Of a DNA stretch of 19,243 bases, positions 8,129-14,596 are shown in pieces. The DNA comes from Oscillospiraceae bacterium (GTDB taxonomy: Bacteria > Bacillota > Clostridia > Oscillospirales > Ruminococcaceae). The first letter of the stretch is position 1, and the number at the start of each line of letters is the position of its first letter. The translations under genes and the position numbers were made by a program. The notes beneath the pieces were generated by a model. It worked only from the letters and a program-made list of their open reading frames with translations, ran no database searches and had not been told where the DNA came from. The stretch spans positions 1-19,243 of the forward strand of contig JAQXNQ010000273.1 in assembly GCA_029098085.1 (NCBI GenBank). The letters run 5' to 3'.

Positions 8129-9379
8129 TCAGGCTCCCAGCCAGGAAATCATGTTCAGGATTCCCCGGGCGATGCCGGTGCAGTAAAAGAGCGCCGTCAG
8201 CAGAGCCATCGCCAATGCTGTCACCGACCAGAATTTCGATTTGGAGGTGGGCATCTCGCCGATGAATTTGCCGGTCTGGCCATTCATGGCAAAGAGATAG
8301 GTCTGATCCTTCCAGCGGGTGCTGAGCATCCACACCGGCAGCAGCGCATACTGCACCTTGCCGTGGCGAATGCTCGACTTCATGCTGTTCAGCGTGACAG
8401 AGGTATAGCCGGTCACATCCTGCTGCAGCAGATCCGCCATGGACTGCTTGCAGCGGCGGTCGGCCCGCTTGCCGCTTTCCTTGACGCCCACGTCGTATTT
8501 ATCCGCCAGATACCCCGGCAGATAGGCGGTGGAAAAGGGCTTCAGCTCGCTGTAATCAAAGGGCTCCAGAGAATCCATGTAATCGTCCCGCATCTTGCTG
8601 GAGCCATCCACGGGGACGCGGACAAAATCCGCCGAGCCGCCGCGGGACACCTGGTAATGCCGGGTCGTGGTGATCTCATAGTCGCCCGAACGGTGAACCG
8701 TCACCCGCCTGCCGTGAAACTCGGCGTCTCCCGACACCGAAGCGTCCATCAGCCAGAAGGGCACATAGACGCCCCGGATTTCCTCAATGTGATTCTGCTC
8801 CGAAAAGACCTTCGGCAGGAAGAAATTCTTCTTGTAGTGTTTTTTCAGCGTCTGAACCGCCTCTTCCCGGCTCACCTTGAAGGGAATAACAAAATCCGGG
8901 CGGAGCGCACCGGCAAACTGACCGGGTACAATGGTCGGATTGCCGCAGTAGGGACAGGAGGTGGCCGCCGTTGTGGCGTCGCAGATCAGCTCCGCGCCGC
9001 AGGAAGGACAGCTGTAGGCATGCATGCCCTCAGCCTCTCCGCCCCAGTCGGTGCTGCCGGAAAAGGGCTCCTCCAGATCGTCCGCGCTGTCGTCAATCCA
9101 CTGGGCCTCCGGATCCTTTTCCTCCTCGGCCCGGTCCTGGATGACCTCATCCTCAATTTCATCGTCCGGGCCCCGGTTCACAGTCCGTTCATCCCGTACC
9201 GGCTGGGCCGGCTGCGCAGCCGCCGCGGCAGCCTCGTCCTTTTTGGCGTACAGCGCCTCGATTTCAGCGACTTCAAAGGAGCTGCCGCAGTAGTCGCACT
9301 CCAGCTTGCCGGAGCTGCTGGAAAAGTGCAGCGGCCCGGTACAGGCGGGGCATTGATAGTTGGTTACTTGTGCAGGCAT
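8129..9379 (-). CDS. TFIIB-type zinc-ribbon membrane protein (YdjG-like)
   Basis: A 416-residue protein with two cytoplasmic zinc ribbons: C10/C13 with C28/C31 (CPAC...CDYC) and C124/C127 with C142/C145 (CPSC...CPYC). An Ala- and then Asp/Glu-rich linker (~45-110) separates them. The large middle part ('PFKVSREEAVQTLKKHYKK', 'GVYVPFWLMDA') is typical of Firmicutes proteins annotated as TFIIB-type zinc-ribbon proteins. A hydrophobic segment (~384-405) near the C-terminus anchors it. Despite the name, a role in transcription or as a helicase is not implied. The start follows AAAGGGAA. It lies directly before the TPM gene (14 bp), the same neighbour pair as ydjG-ydjH, where the two form a membrane complex. 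Confident on family, moderate on role. Confidence 0.9.
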   Translation of the reverse strand: MPAQVTNYQCPACTGPLHFSSSSGKLECDYCGSSFEVAEIEALYAKKDEAAAAAAQPAQPVRDERTVNRGPDDEIEDEVIQDRAEEEKDPEAQWIDDSADDLEEPFSGSTDWGGEAEGMHAYSCPSCGAELICDATTAATSCPYCGNPTIVPGQFAGALRPDFVIPFKVSREEAVQTLKKHYKKNFFLPKVFSEQNHIEEIRGVYVPFWLMDASVSGDAEFHGRRVTVHRSGDYEITTTRHYQVSRGGSADFVRVPVDGSSKMRDDYMDSLEPFDYSELKPFSTAYLPGYLADKYDVGVKESGKRADRRCKQSMADLLQQDVTGYTSVTLNSMKSSIRHGKVQYALLPVWMLSTRWKDQTYLFAMNGQTGKFIGEMPTSKSKFWSVTALAMALLTALFYCTGIARGILNMISWLGA

Positions 9380-9463
9380 GTCAATTCCCTTTCCCGTGGA
9401 AGAAGCTCGGCCGGCGGGCAGAGAAGCGGACAGAGCGCCCCCTCCCCCGCCACGGAGAGCTGT

Positions 9464-10237
9464 TTATCCGTTGACCGATCCGCCGCAGTACTCACAGCAG
9501 CCCGACGCATCCGGCGTGGTGGTCGCACCGCACCAGGGGCAGGTGACAGCCTGCTTCGGAGCGGCAGCGGCCCTGGCTTCCGCCCGAACCTGCTGCCGGA
9601 CGCCGGTCAGCACCCGCTTGATCTCCTTGGCCATGGCATCGTACTCCACATAGTCCGGATTGGTGCGGGGATTGGGCTTGCGAACCTGCGGCAGGGGATT
9701 GTCGGGGTTCAGCACCACGCCGGAGGAGTTCAGCTGAATGCGGATCTCGTTGAAGTAAGGATGATTGACCCGGATGATCACATGAAAATCATAGCTGAAG
9801 ATGTACCTGGGCGGATTGTAGCTGACCATCCGGCCCTCGCTGTCCTTGCGTTTTTCCTCGGAGGAATCTTCCTCCACATCCAGATCGCAGCCCGTGACCT
9901 GGGAGAAATCCAGCACATCGGGGTTGGCCTCCGCCAGATTCCGGGCACGGGTCACCATAAACTTGCCCGCATCCTCATCCAGCAGGATCTTCATGCCCTC
10001 GCCCAGGGAGCGGGTCGTGTGGAACGCAGCCACCGCCTGCCGGTTTTCCTCCCGGTAGGCCAGCTGCTCGTTAATCTCTGCCACCGTGCTGCTGCGCCGG
10101 TCGCTGAAGAAGGGAGACAGCTTGGCCGCGCAGGCCTTGCACATATTGCCGTCCTCCAGCTTGCGGTTTCCCAGAAGGCCGATCTCACCGCCGCAGATGG
10201 AGCAGTTCTTTTTCTTAAACGCATCAAATAATCCCAT
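9464..10237 (-). CDS. DUF4428 zinc-ribbon protein
   Basis: A 257-residue soluble protein with a zinc-binding module at each end. The N-terminal one (C12, C15, C33, C36; CSICG-x16-MCKAC, with 'LLGNRKLEDGNMCK') is the DUF4428 domain. The C-terminal one (C233, C236, C248, C251) is a short ribbon. Between them a beta-rich region ('YIFSYDFHVIIRVNHPYFNEIRIQLNSSG') looks like a folded domain of unknown function. There is no signal peptide or membrane helix, so it should be cytoplasmic. ATG 10237 has AAGGAGG just upstream and begins 19 bp after the small lipoprotein gene. Its place between the SPFH and TFIIB-ribbon genes suggests that it joins the same membrane-associated complex, perhaps through ribbon-ribbon contacts (inference). 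Confidence 0.9.
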   Translation of the reverse strand: MGLFDAFKKKNCSICGGEIGLLGNRKLEDGNMCKACAAKLSPFFSDRRSSTVAEINEQLAYREENRQAVAAFHTTRSLGEGMKILLDEDAGKFMVTRARNLAEANPDVLDFSQVTGCDLDVEEDSSEEKRKDSEGRMVSYNPPRYIFSYDFHVIIRVNHPYFNEIRIQLNSSGVVLNPDNPLPQVRKPNPRTNPDYVEYDAMAKEIKRVLTGVRQQVRAEARAAAAPKQAVTCPWCGATTTPDASGCCEYCGGSVNG

Positions 10238-10256
10238 ATGGATCCTCCTTCAAGGG

Positions 10257-10817
10257 TCATGGCGCCGTTTTGGTGAATACAAGGGTCTCGTCCCCGCCGT
10301 CGGCCCCGGTGATATCCAGCTGCAGCCTTCCGCTGCCGCCTTTTTTATCGGCCTGATGGCAGAAAAAGCGAACCTCGCCCAGGGAGCTGCCGTCATCGCA
10401 GGTGAGCGTCTCAGTCTGCAGAGAAAACTCCGTCTCCGCGACAAAGCCCGGCTGCAGATAGATAAAGCTCACGGTATCCTCCAGCACTGCCTTGCCATTC
10501 AGGGTCAGCAGCACGCCGCAGTCCTCATCCAGTGTCAGCGTCCAGCAGCCGTCCGCGCTGACCCATTCACCCGCAATCACCTGCAGAAGCGCATTGTTGT
10601 CCACGTAGGTATAATTTCCATCCAGCATCCCGATTTCTTCGCCGCCGGAATCATCCGAATGCTCCGTGCCGCCGTTCGAATCCTTGCCCGCCAGCTCAAG
10701 TATGACGTTCCAGAGCTTCTTTGGGCTGTCCGGCTCCGGCGAGGGGGCGGCGCATCCGCATACGCCGCCCATCAGGATCATGGCCATTGCAGCCAGCAGG
10801 ATTTTCCTGAGCTTCAC
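10257..10817 (-). CDS. Small lipoprotein
   Basis: A 186-residue predicted lipoprotein: positively charged MKLRK, a hydrophobic core, then lipobox V-C-G-C with C22 as the likely lipid site. A Pro/Ser-rich spacer follows. The rest contains a beta-rich stretch ('EWVSADGCWTLTLDEDCGVLLTLNGKAVLED') like the lipocalin-type repeats in the other surface proteins of this operon. Translation starts at GTG (10815-10817), which shares bases with the TGA stop of the SPFH gene (GTGA, 4-bp overlap), so the two are tightly coupled; GGAG lies about 9 bases upstream. The function is unknown. A surface partner of the SPFH complex is inferred from the coupling. Confidence 0.87.
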   Translation of the reverse strand: MKLRKILLAAMAMILMGGVCGCAAPSPEPDSPKKLWNVILELAGKDSNGGTEHSDDSGGEEIGMLDGNYTYVDNNALLQVIAGEWVSADGCWTLTLDEDCGVLLTLNGKAVLEDTVSFIYLQPGFVAETEFSLQTETLTCDDGSSLGEVRFFCHQADKKGGSGRLQLDITGADGGDETLVFTKTAP

Positions 10818-12244
10818 TGAATGTCTCCGTCGTCAAAGGGGTCGCCGCACTCGGGGCAGAACTTCGGAGGCTTGGTGGGGTCCGCAGGCTCCCAGCCGCA
10901 TTTGTCGCACTTGTACTGGGGAACGCCGGCAGGCTTTTTGGTACCGCATTCCGCGCAGAACTTGCCCTTGTTCACTGCACCGCAGGTCGGGCAGGTCCAG
11001 CCGTCGGGCTTGGGCTCGGGTTTTTTGGTGCCGCATTCGGGGCAGAATTTACCGGTCACCACTGCGCCGCAGGAGGGGCAGGTCCAGCTGTCCCCGGCGG
11101 GCTTGGGCTCAGGCTTTTTGGCGCCGCACTCAGGGCAGAACTTGCCGGTGGCCTGCGCGCCGCAGGACGGGCAGGTCCAGGCGTTGGCAGCAGGAGCAGG
11201 GGCGGCGGGCGCTGCGGGAGCGGCAGCAGCCTGCTGCTGTCCCATCTGGTACAGGCTCTGGGCGTTCATGCCGCCAGCCTGACCGGCCATATTCATGCCC
11301 ATGAAGGCCATGGCGGGGCCGGCGCTCTGGTTGGAGGCGGCGTTCTGCATGGCATTGGCCTGGGCGCCGACCAGATGAGCGGCGGCTCTGGTGGGATCCA
11401 TAAAGGCGGCGTTGCGCTGCATTTCCTTGATCATCTGCTCGTCTTCCTCGGACGCCTTGACGCTGGAAACGCCGAAGGAGACGATCTCCAGACCTCTCAG
11501 ATCCCGCCACTTGGAGGACAGCACCTCATTCAGTGCGTCCGCCAGCTCCTGAGTGTGGCCGGGCAGAGCGGAGTAACGGATGCCCATGTCCGAGATTCTG
11601 GCAAAGGCGGGCTGCAGAGCGGTCAGCAGCTCGGTTCTCAGCTGGCTGTCCAGCTGGCTCCGGTCATAGCCGGATTCCACATTGCCGCAGACGTTGGTGT
11701 AGAACAGCAGGGGGTTGGAAACCCGGTAGGAGTACTCGCCGAAGCAGCGGATGGCGATGTCGATGTCGATGCCGGCCCGCTGATCCACTACCCGGAAGGG
11801 CACGGGAGAAGGCGTTCCGTACTTGTTGCCGATCAGCTCCTTGGTGTTGAAATAGTAAACCCGCTGATCCTTGGGGGCCTCGCCGCCGAAGGTAAACCGC
11901 TTGCCGATGCTGGCAAAGACGGCCTTGACGTTCTCGCCCAGGTCGCCGGTAAAAATGGACGGCTCGGTGGAGGCGTCATATGTATACTCGCCGGGAGCCG
12001 CGCAGAAGTCCACGACCTTGCCCTGCTCCACGATCATCATGCACTGGCCGTCCGCCACGGCGATGATGGAGCCGTTGGAGATGATGTTGTCGCTTCCCTT
12101 GGTGTTGCTGGAACGGCTTCCGGCCCGTTTCTGACCTTTGACCGCCAGGATGTTGGCAGGCAGTGCTTCACAGTAAAAGTATTCTCTCCACTGATCCGCC
12201 AGCACGCCGCCGGCAGCACCGATTGCAGCTTGAATAAGTCCCAT
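10814..12244 (-). CDS. SPFH-domain protein with four C-terminal zinc ribbons (YdjI-like)
   Basis: A 476-residue SPFH/flotillin-superfamily protein of the 'virion core protein'/YdjI type. Residues ~1-280 match this family: 'DQWREYFYCEALPANILAVKGQKR', 'IIVEQGKVVDFCAAPGEYTYD' character split across strands, and 'FRVVDQRAGIDIDIAIRCFGEYSYRV'. An Ala/Met/Gln-rich region (~285-355) leads to four zinc ribbons in tandem: C358/C361-C370/C373, C389/C392-C401/C404, C418/C421-C430/C433 and C446/C449-C463/C466. The first three are near copies. Such proteins assemble at the membrane without being integral; in B. subtilis YdjI is recruited by YdjG-YdjH. Four ribbons is more than the one or two I would expect. 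The start has AAAGGAG upstream, and the gene overlaps the lipoprotein gene by 4 bp. Confidence 0.93.
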   Translation of the reverse strand: MGLIQAAIGAAGGVLADQWREYFYCEALPANILAVKGQKRAGSRSSNTKGSDNIISNGSIIAVADGQCMMIVEQGKVVDFCAAPGEYTYDASTEPSIFTGDLGENVKAVFASIGKRFTFGGEAPKDQRVYYFNTKELIGNKYGTPSPVPFRVVDQRAGIDIDIAIRCFGEYSYRVSNPLLFYTNVCGNVESGYDRSQLDSQLRTELLTALQPAFARISDMGIRYSALPGHTQELADALNEVLSSKWRDLRGLEIVSFGVSSVKASEEDEQMIKEMQRNAAFMDPTRAAAHLVGAQANAMQNAASNQSAGPAMAFMGMNMAGQAGGMNAQSLYQMGQQQAAAAPAAPAAPAPAANAWTCPSCGAQATGKFCPECGAKKPEPKPAGDSWTCPSCGAVVTGKFCPECGTKKPEPKPDGWTCPTCGAVNKGKFCAECGTKKPAGVPQYKCDKCGWEPADPTKPPKFCPECGDPFDDGDIQ

Positions 12245-12310
12245 GATTCAGTTCTCCTTTCAAAATCAACAGAATAAACAGACATTTGAATGTTTTCCAG
12301 ACGGACGCCT

Positions 12311-12326
12311 CCGGAGCCGTCTCCGG
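12311..12326 (-). other. Short hairpin right after the receiver-like gene
   Basis: CCGGAG and CTCCGG flank a 4-base loop immediately beyond the TGA of the receiver-like gene. No U-tract follows in the leftward transcript, so at most it is a processing or attenuating hairpin in the 83-bp gap before the SPFH gene. The rest of that gap holds the SPFH ribosome site and nothing else recognisable. Confidence 0.35.
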
Positions 12327-12327
12327 A

Positions 12328-12711
12328 TCACAGACTGTCCATGACAGCGGCAAGGTACCGGTCCGTCACGGTGCCAAACAGGAAGGCGTCGATTTTTCCG
12401 TCCCGTTTGGCCGCCGTCACCCGTTCCGCCAGCTCCTGATCCGCCACGTCATCCACCAGGATGACCACCTTACAGGACGGATCATTTCTCCGGACCTTCT
12501 CGCAGATAACCAGCCGTTCCTCCAGCCGCCAGGGCGTATAGCCGGTTGCCTCCATCAGCAGGGCATAGGGCTTGAACAGGCTGCACCGCTGCACGGTTTT
12601 ATCCGGATGCTCGGAGATGATGATCTGACAATCATCCAGCTCCTGCAGCAATGTCCGCTGGATTGCCTTGGCAAAAATCCCGCTCTGCATATCCAGCACA
12701 ATCCTGCGCAT
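12328..12711 (-). CDS. Stand-alone degenerate receiver-domain protein (Glu at phosphorylation site)
   Basis: A 127-residue protein the size of a single response-regulator receiver domain, with the receiver pattern of strands and helices ('RRIVLD', 'YALLMEATG', 'CKVVILVDD', 'IDAFLFGT'). Aligned by eye to the response regulator of this window, E54 falls where the phospho-acceptor D53 should be, only one residue (D7) of the usual acidic pair remains, the conserved Thr/Ser is L/V, and the conserved Lys is G113. It should therefore not be phosphorylated. Glu can mimic the active state, so it may act as a locked adaptor. There is no output domain. ATG 12711 is chosen for its upstream AAGGCGG; a GTG at 12744 is possible but has a weak site. 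It is the first gene after the shared promoter at 12808-12836. Confidence 0.78.
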   Translation of the reverse strand: MRRIVLDMQSGIFAKAIQRTLLQELDDCQIIISEHPDKTVQRCSLFKPYALLMEATGYTPWRLEERLVICEKVRRNDPSCKVVILVDDVADQELAERVTAAKRDGKIDAFLFGTVTDRYLAAVMDSL

Positions 12712-12807
12712 TCTATCACCGCCTTTCTGATTTTCAGAGCTCACACGGAGCGCCTTCGGAAGTCTGTCGATGGATACAGCTTACCTGCATCGTTACCAGC
12801 TATTTCA

Positions 12808-12836
12808 ATTATAAACGACGAAATTCTGTCTGTAAC
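12808..12836 (-). promoter_or_regulatory. Promoter of the receiver-like/SPFH operon
   Basis: A perfect -10 box TATAAT (12808-12813) lies 17 bp downstream of GTTACA (12831-12836), a poor -35 box, which suggests that an activator is needed. The -35 is the end of the 20-bp element also found before the SpaA gene. The predicted 5' leader is about 90 nt. Confidence 0.75.
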
Positions 12837-12850
12837 TACCGAAAGCGGAG
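12831..12850 (-). promoter_or_regulatory. Shared 20-bp regulatory element, copy 1
   Basis: Reads CTCCGCTTTCGGTAGTTACA on the leftward strand. It matches the copy at 14513-14532 at 17 of 20 positions, and both end exactly 17 bp before TATAAT. It is probably an operator or activator site overlapping the -35 region. Confidence 0.72.
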
Positions 12851-12876
12851 GTTTCCGCACAAAACCTGAAAACACA

Positions 12877-12910
12877 GGAGGCCTGCAGCCAGTATATGCC
12901 GCAGGCCTCC
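12877..12910 (-). terminator. Rho-independent terminator of the SpaA-like gene
   Basis: A 10-bp perfect stem (GGAGGCCTGC with GCAGGCCTCC) and a 14-base loop, starting 28 bases past the TAA of the SpaA-like gene. It is followed by a T-rich tail (TGTGTTTTC). It separates this transcript from the promoter of the next operon, which starts about 25 bases further on. Confidence 0.8.
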
Positions 12911-12938
12911 GCCGGAGCATCACGAAGCAATGCGCCGC

Positions 12939-14330
12939 TTATTTCTTCTTTTTGCCGTACAGGACAACCGCTGCGGCGCAGCAGAGCAGACCTGTCAGGG
13001 CGGCGCCGGAAGCCAGAACGCCGTTGCCGGTCTTGGGCGGATTGGCGATGGGAACATCCGTGTCGTCAGGGCCGGGCTCGGTGGGGACCGTGGGCTCGGT
13101 GGGGCCGGCGGGCTCAGAACCGGGAGCGGAGGGGCCGGCAGGCTCAGAACCGGGAGCGGAGGGCTCGGCGGGCTGAGAGCCGGGGGCAGCGGCCTCAGAG
13201 GTGTTGACGAAGGTCACGGGCGCATAGGGCTCGCCGTTGGAACCGGGCTCCTTGTAGAGCCAGACCGGATCCCTGCGGCTCTCGTCCACATATACCTCAT
13301 AGCTGTCGTCGGACTTGACATAGCCATCGGGAGCGGAGACCTCCTTCAGGATGTAGAAGCCGTCTGCCACATTGCGGAACACAGCAGTGCCTCTCTTGCC
13401 GGAAACAGCCTCATAGGCGGGCTCGGGAGCCACGATTTCTTCGCCGTCGGAGGCGTAGGTCTTCTCGTAGAGGGCAAAGGTCGCGCCCTGCAGGGGGTCG
13501 CCCTTCTCATCCACCTTGTTGACAGTGATTCTGATGGGATCGGGAATATCCTCGATACCGAAGACGCGCTGGTTGACGAAGGTCACGGGAGCATAGGGTT
13601 CGCCGTTGGAGCCGACCTCTTTGTAGAGCCAGACCGGATCCGGCCGGTCATTGTTCACATAGATCTCGTAGCTGTCGTCGGACTTGGTGTAGCCATCGGG
13701 AGCGGAGGTCTCTTTCAGCAGGTAATAGCCATTCGCTACAGCAGAGAAAACAGCAGCGCCGGAAGCATTGGACTTAGCCTCGTAGGAGGGTTCAGGCATC
13801 CAACCGGCGCCATCACGATCCCGGACATACAGAGCAAAGGCAGCGCCCGCCACAGGAGCTTCCCGATCATCCACCTTGTTGACCGTGAAAGTAACAGGGT
13901 CGTTGACAAAGGTCACAGGAGAATAGGGCTCCAGGTCAGAAGTCATTCCGGTGAAATTCCAATAGACATGAAATTCCGAATTACTCTCACCACCGTCATT
14001 GACAACATATAACGTATAGGTCTTGTCGGACTTCAGATAGCCATTGGGAGCATGTTCCTCGCTCAGGGTATAGTAACCCTCCGGTACCCCGCTAAAAACA
14101 GCTTTGCCTTGCTCATCGGAATACGCATCAAAGGGAACAGGGGTTTCTGCTGCATCTTGCTGCACCAAAGTAAAATGAGCGCCTTCCAGAGGGTTGCCGT
14201 CACGGTCTGTTTTATAAACCGTAATTTCCGCCCCCGACGTAGCCGCAAAAGCCGACATGGGCAGCAGGGTCAGCAGCATGGCGAGCGTCAGAAGCGCGCT
14301 GAGCAGCCGGCCGATTTTTCTTGCTTTCAT
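12939..14330 (-). CDS. Sortase-anchored surface protein with three SpaA-like domains
   Basis: A 463-residue cell-wall protein. Residues 1-29 are a signal peptide (cleavage near AFA/A). Three SpaA/prealbumin-like domains follow (~34-144, 146-254, 265-376). Each shows the residues expected for an internal Lys-Asn isopeptide bond: Lys in VYK/VNK (K40, K152, K272), Glu in the 'SEEHAP/KETSAP/KEVSAP' strand, and Asn in VTFVN (N143, N253, N376). Domains 2 and 3 are close copies, pointing to recent duplication. A Pro/Ser/Glu linker with repeated 'SAPGSEPAGP' leads to the sorting signal NPPKTG (430-435), a hydrophobic helix and a KKKK tail. PPKTG is a motif known to be used by C. difficile sortase B; no sortase gene is in the window. 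ATG 14330 has AGGAGG; a second in-frame start at 14426 is also possible. The role is adhesion or a structural wall component. Confidence 0.92.
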   Translation of the reverse strand: MKARKIGRLLSALLTLAMLLTLLPMSAFAATSGAEITVYKTDRDGNPLEGAHFTLVQQDAAETPVPFDAYSDEQGKAVFSGVPEGYYTLSEEHAPNGYLKSDKTYTLYVVNDGGESNSEFHVYWNFTGMTSDLEPYSPVTFVNDPVTFTVNKVDDREAPVAGAAFALYVRDRDGAGWMPEPSYEAKSNASGAAVFSAVANGYYLLKETSAPDGYTKSDDSYEIYVNNDRPDPVWLYKEVGSNGEPYAPVTFVNQRVFGIEDIPDPIRITVNKVDEKGDPLQGATFALYEKTYASDGEEIVAPEPAYEAVSGKRGTAVFRNVADGFYILKEVSAPDGYVKSDDSYEVYVDESRRDPVWLYKEPGSNGEPYAPVTFVNTSEAAAPGSQPAEPSAPGSEPAGPSAPGSEPAGPTEPTVPTEPGPDDTDVPIANPPKTGNGVLASGAALTGLLCCAAAVVLYGKKKK

Positions 14331-14370
14331 TGAGTCATTCCTCCTGTACTTCATGATGGGAGCTGTGCTG

Positions 14371-14401
14371 CGCCCCGGATGCGGGGTGTCCCCGCGGGGC
14401 G
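14371..14401 (-). other. GC-rich nested hairpin in the SpaA leader
   Basis: CGCCCCG and CGGGGCG form an outer 7-bp stem enclosing an inner CGGGG-TGT-CCCCG hairpin. It lies between the two possible starts of the SpaA-like gene (14426 and 14330), so it would fold in the leader mRNA or be translated through if the upstream start is used. Confidence 0.5.
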
Positions 14402-14489
14402 GCTGTGTACGCCTGATAATCCGCATCCCGCCTCCTTTCCTGCTGCAAAACGCGGTGCGTTTCGGGAGCGTCAATTTTATCACGAAATC

Positions 14490-14518
14490 ATTATAGCATT
14501 TCTTAAACAATTTGTAAC
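14490..14518 (-). promoter_or_regulatory. Promoter of the SpaA-like gene
   Basis: TATAAT (14490-14495) carries an extended -10 TGC just upstream (14496-14498). GTTACA (14513-14518) is the weak -35, spacing 17 bp. The geometry is the same as at the receiver-like/SPFH operon. The start of transcription would be near 14483, giving a leader of about 57 or 153 nt depending on the start codon used. Confidence 0.78.
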
Positions 14519-14532
14519 TACCAGAACCGGAG
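14513..14532 (-). promoter_or_regulatory. Shared 20-bp regulatory element, copy 2
   Basis: Reads CTCCGGTTCTGGTAGTTACA on the leftward strand; 17 of 20 positions equal copy 1, and the preceding AAA is also shared. Further upstream, a 12-bp palindrome TTTTTGCAAAAA (14555-14566) lies between this element and the end of the response-regulator gene. Confidence 0.72.
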
Positions 14533-14596
14533 TTTTTTAAACGAAAATGCAGTTTTTTTGCAAAAACAGTCATCCGGTCAGGCGGACGCCCATTCC

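Noticed and set aside
9380..9463. G-rich 84-bp gap between the DUF4428 and TFIIB-type ribbon genes as a G-quadruplex or terminator
   Set aside because: Only two clear G-runs are present, and no good stem plus U-tract was found; it appears to be ordinary intergenic sequence with a ribosome site.
8363..10231. A 622-codon open frame on the + strand
   Set aside because: It covers two real leftward genes (DUF4428 and TFIIB-type ribbon proteins) and their gap. The predicted protein is rich in His, Gly, Arg and Ala, as expected for a GC-rich antisense frame, with no domain.
14555..14566. Palindrome TTTTTGCAAAAA as an operator or terminator
   Set aside because: It is a perfect 12-bp palindrome but AT-rich and low in information, with no copy at the other shared promoter, so no role is claimed.
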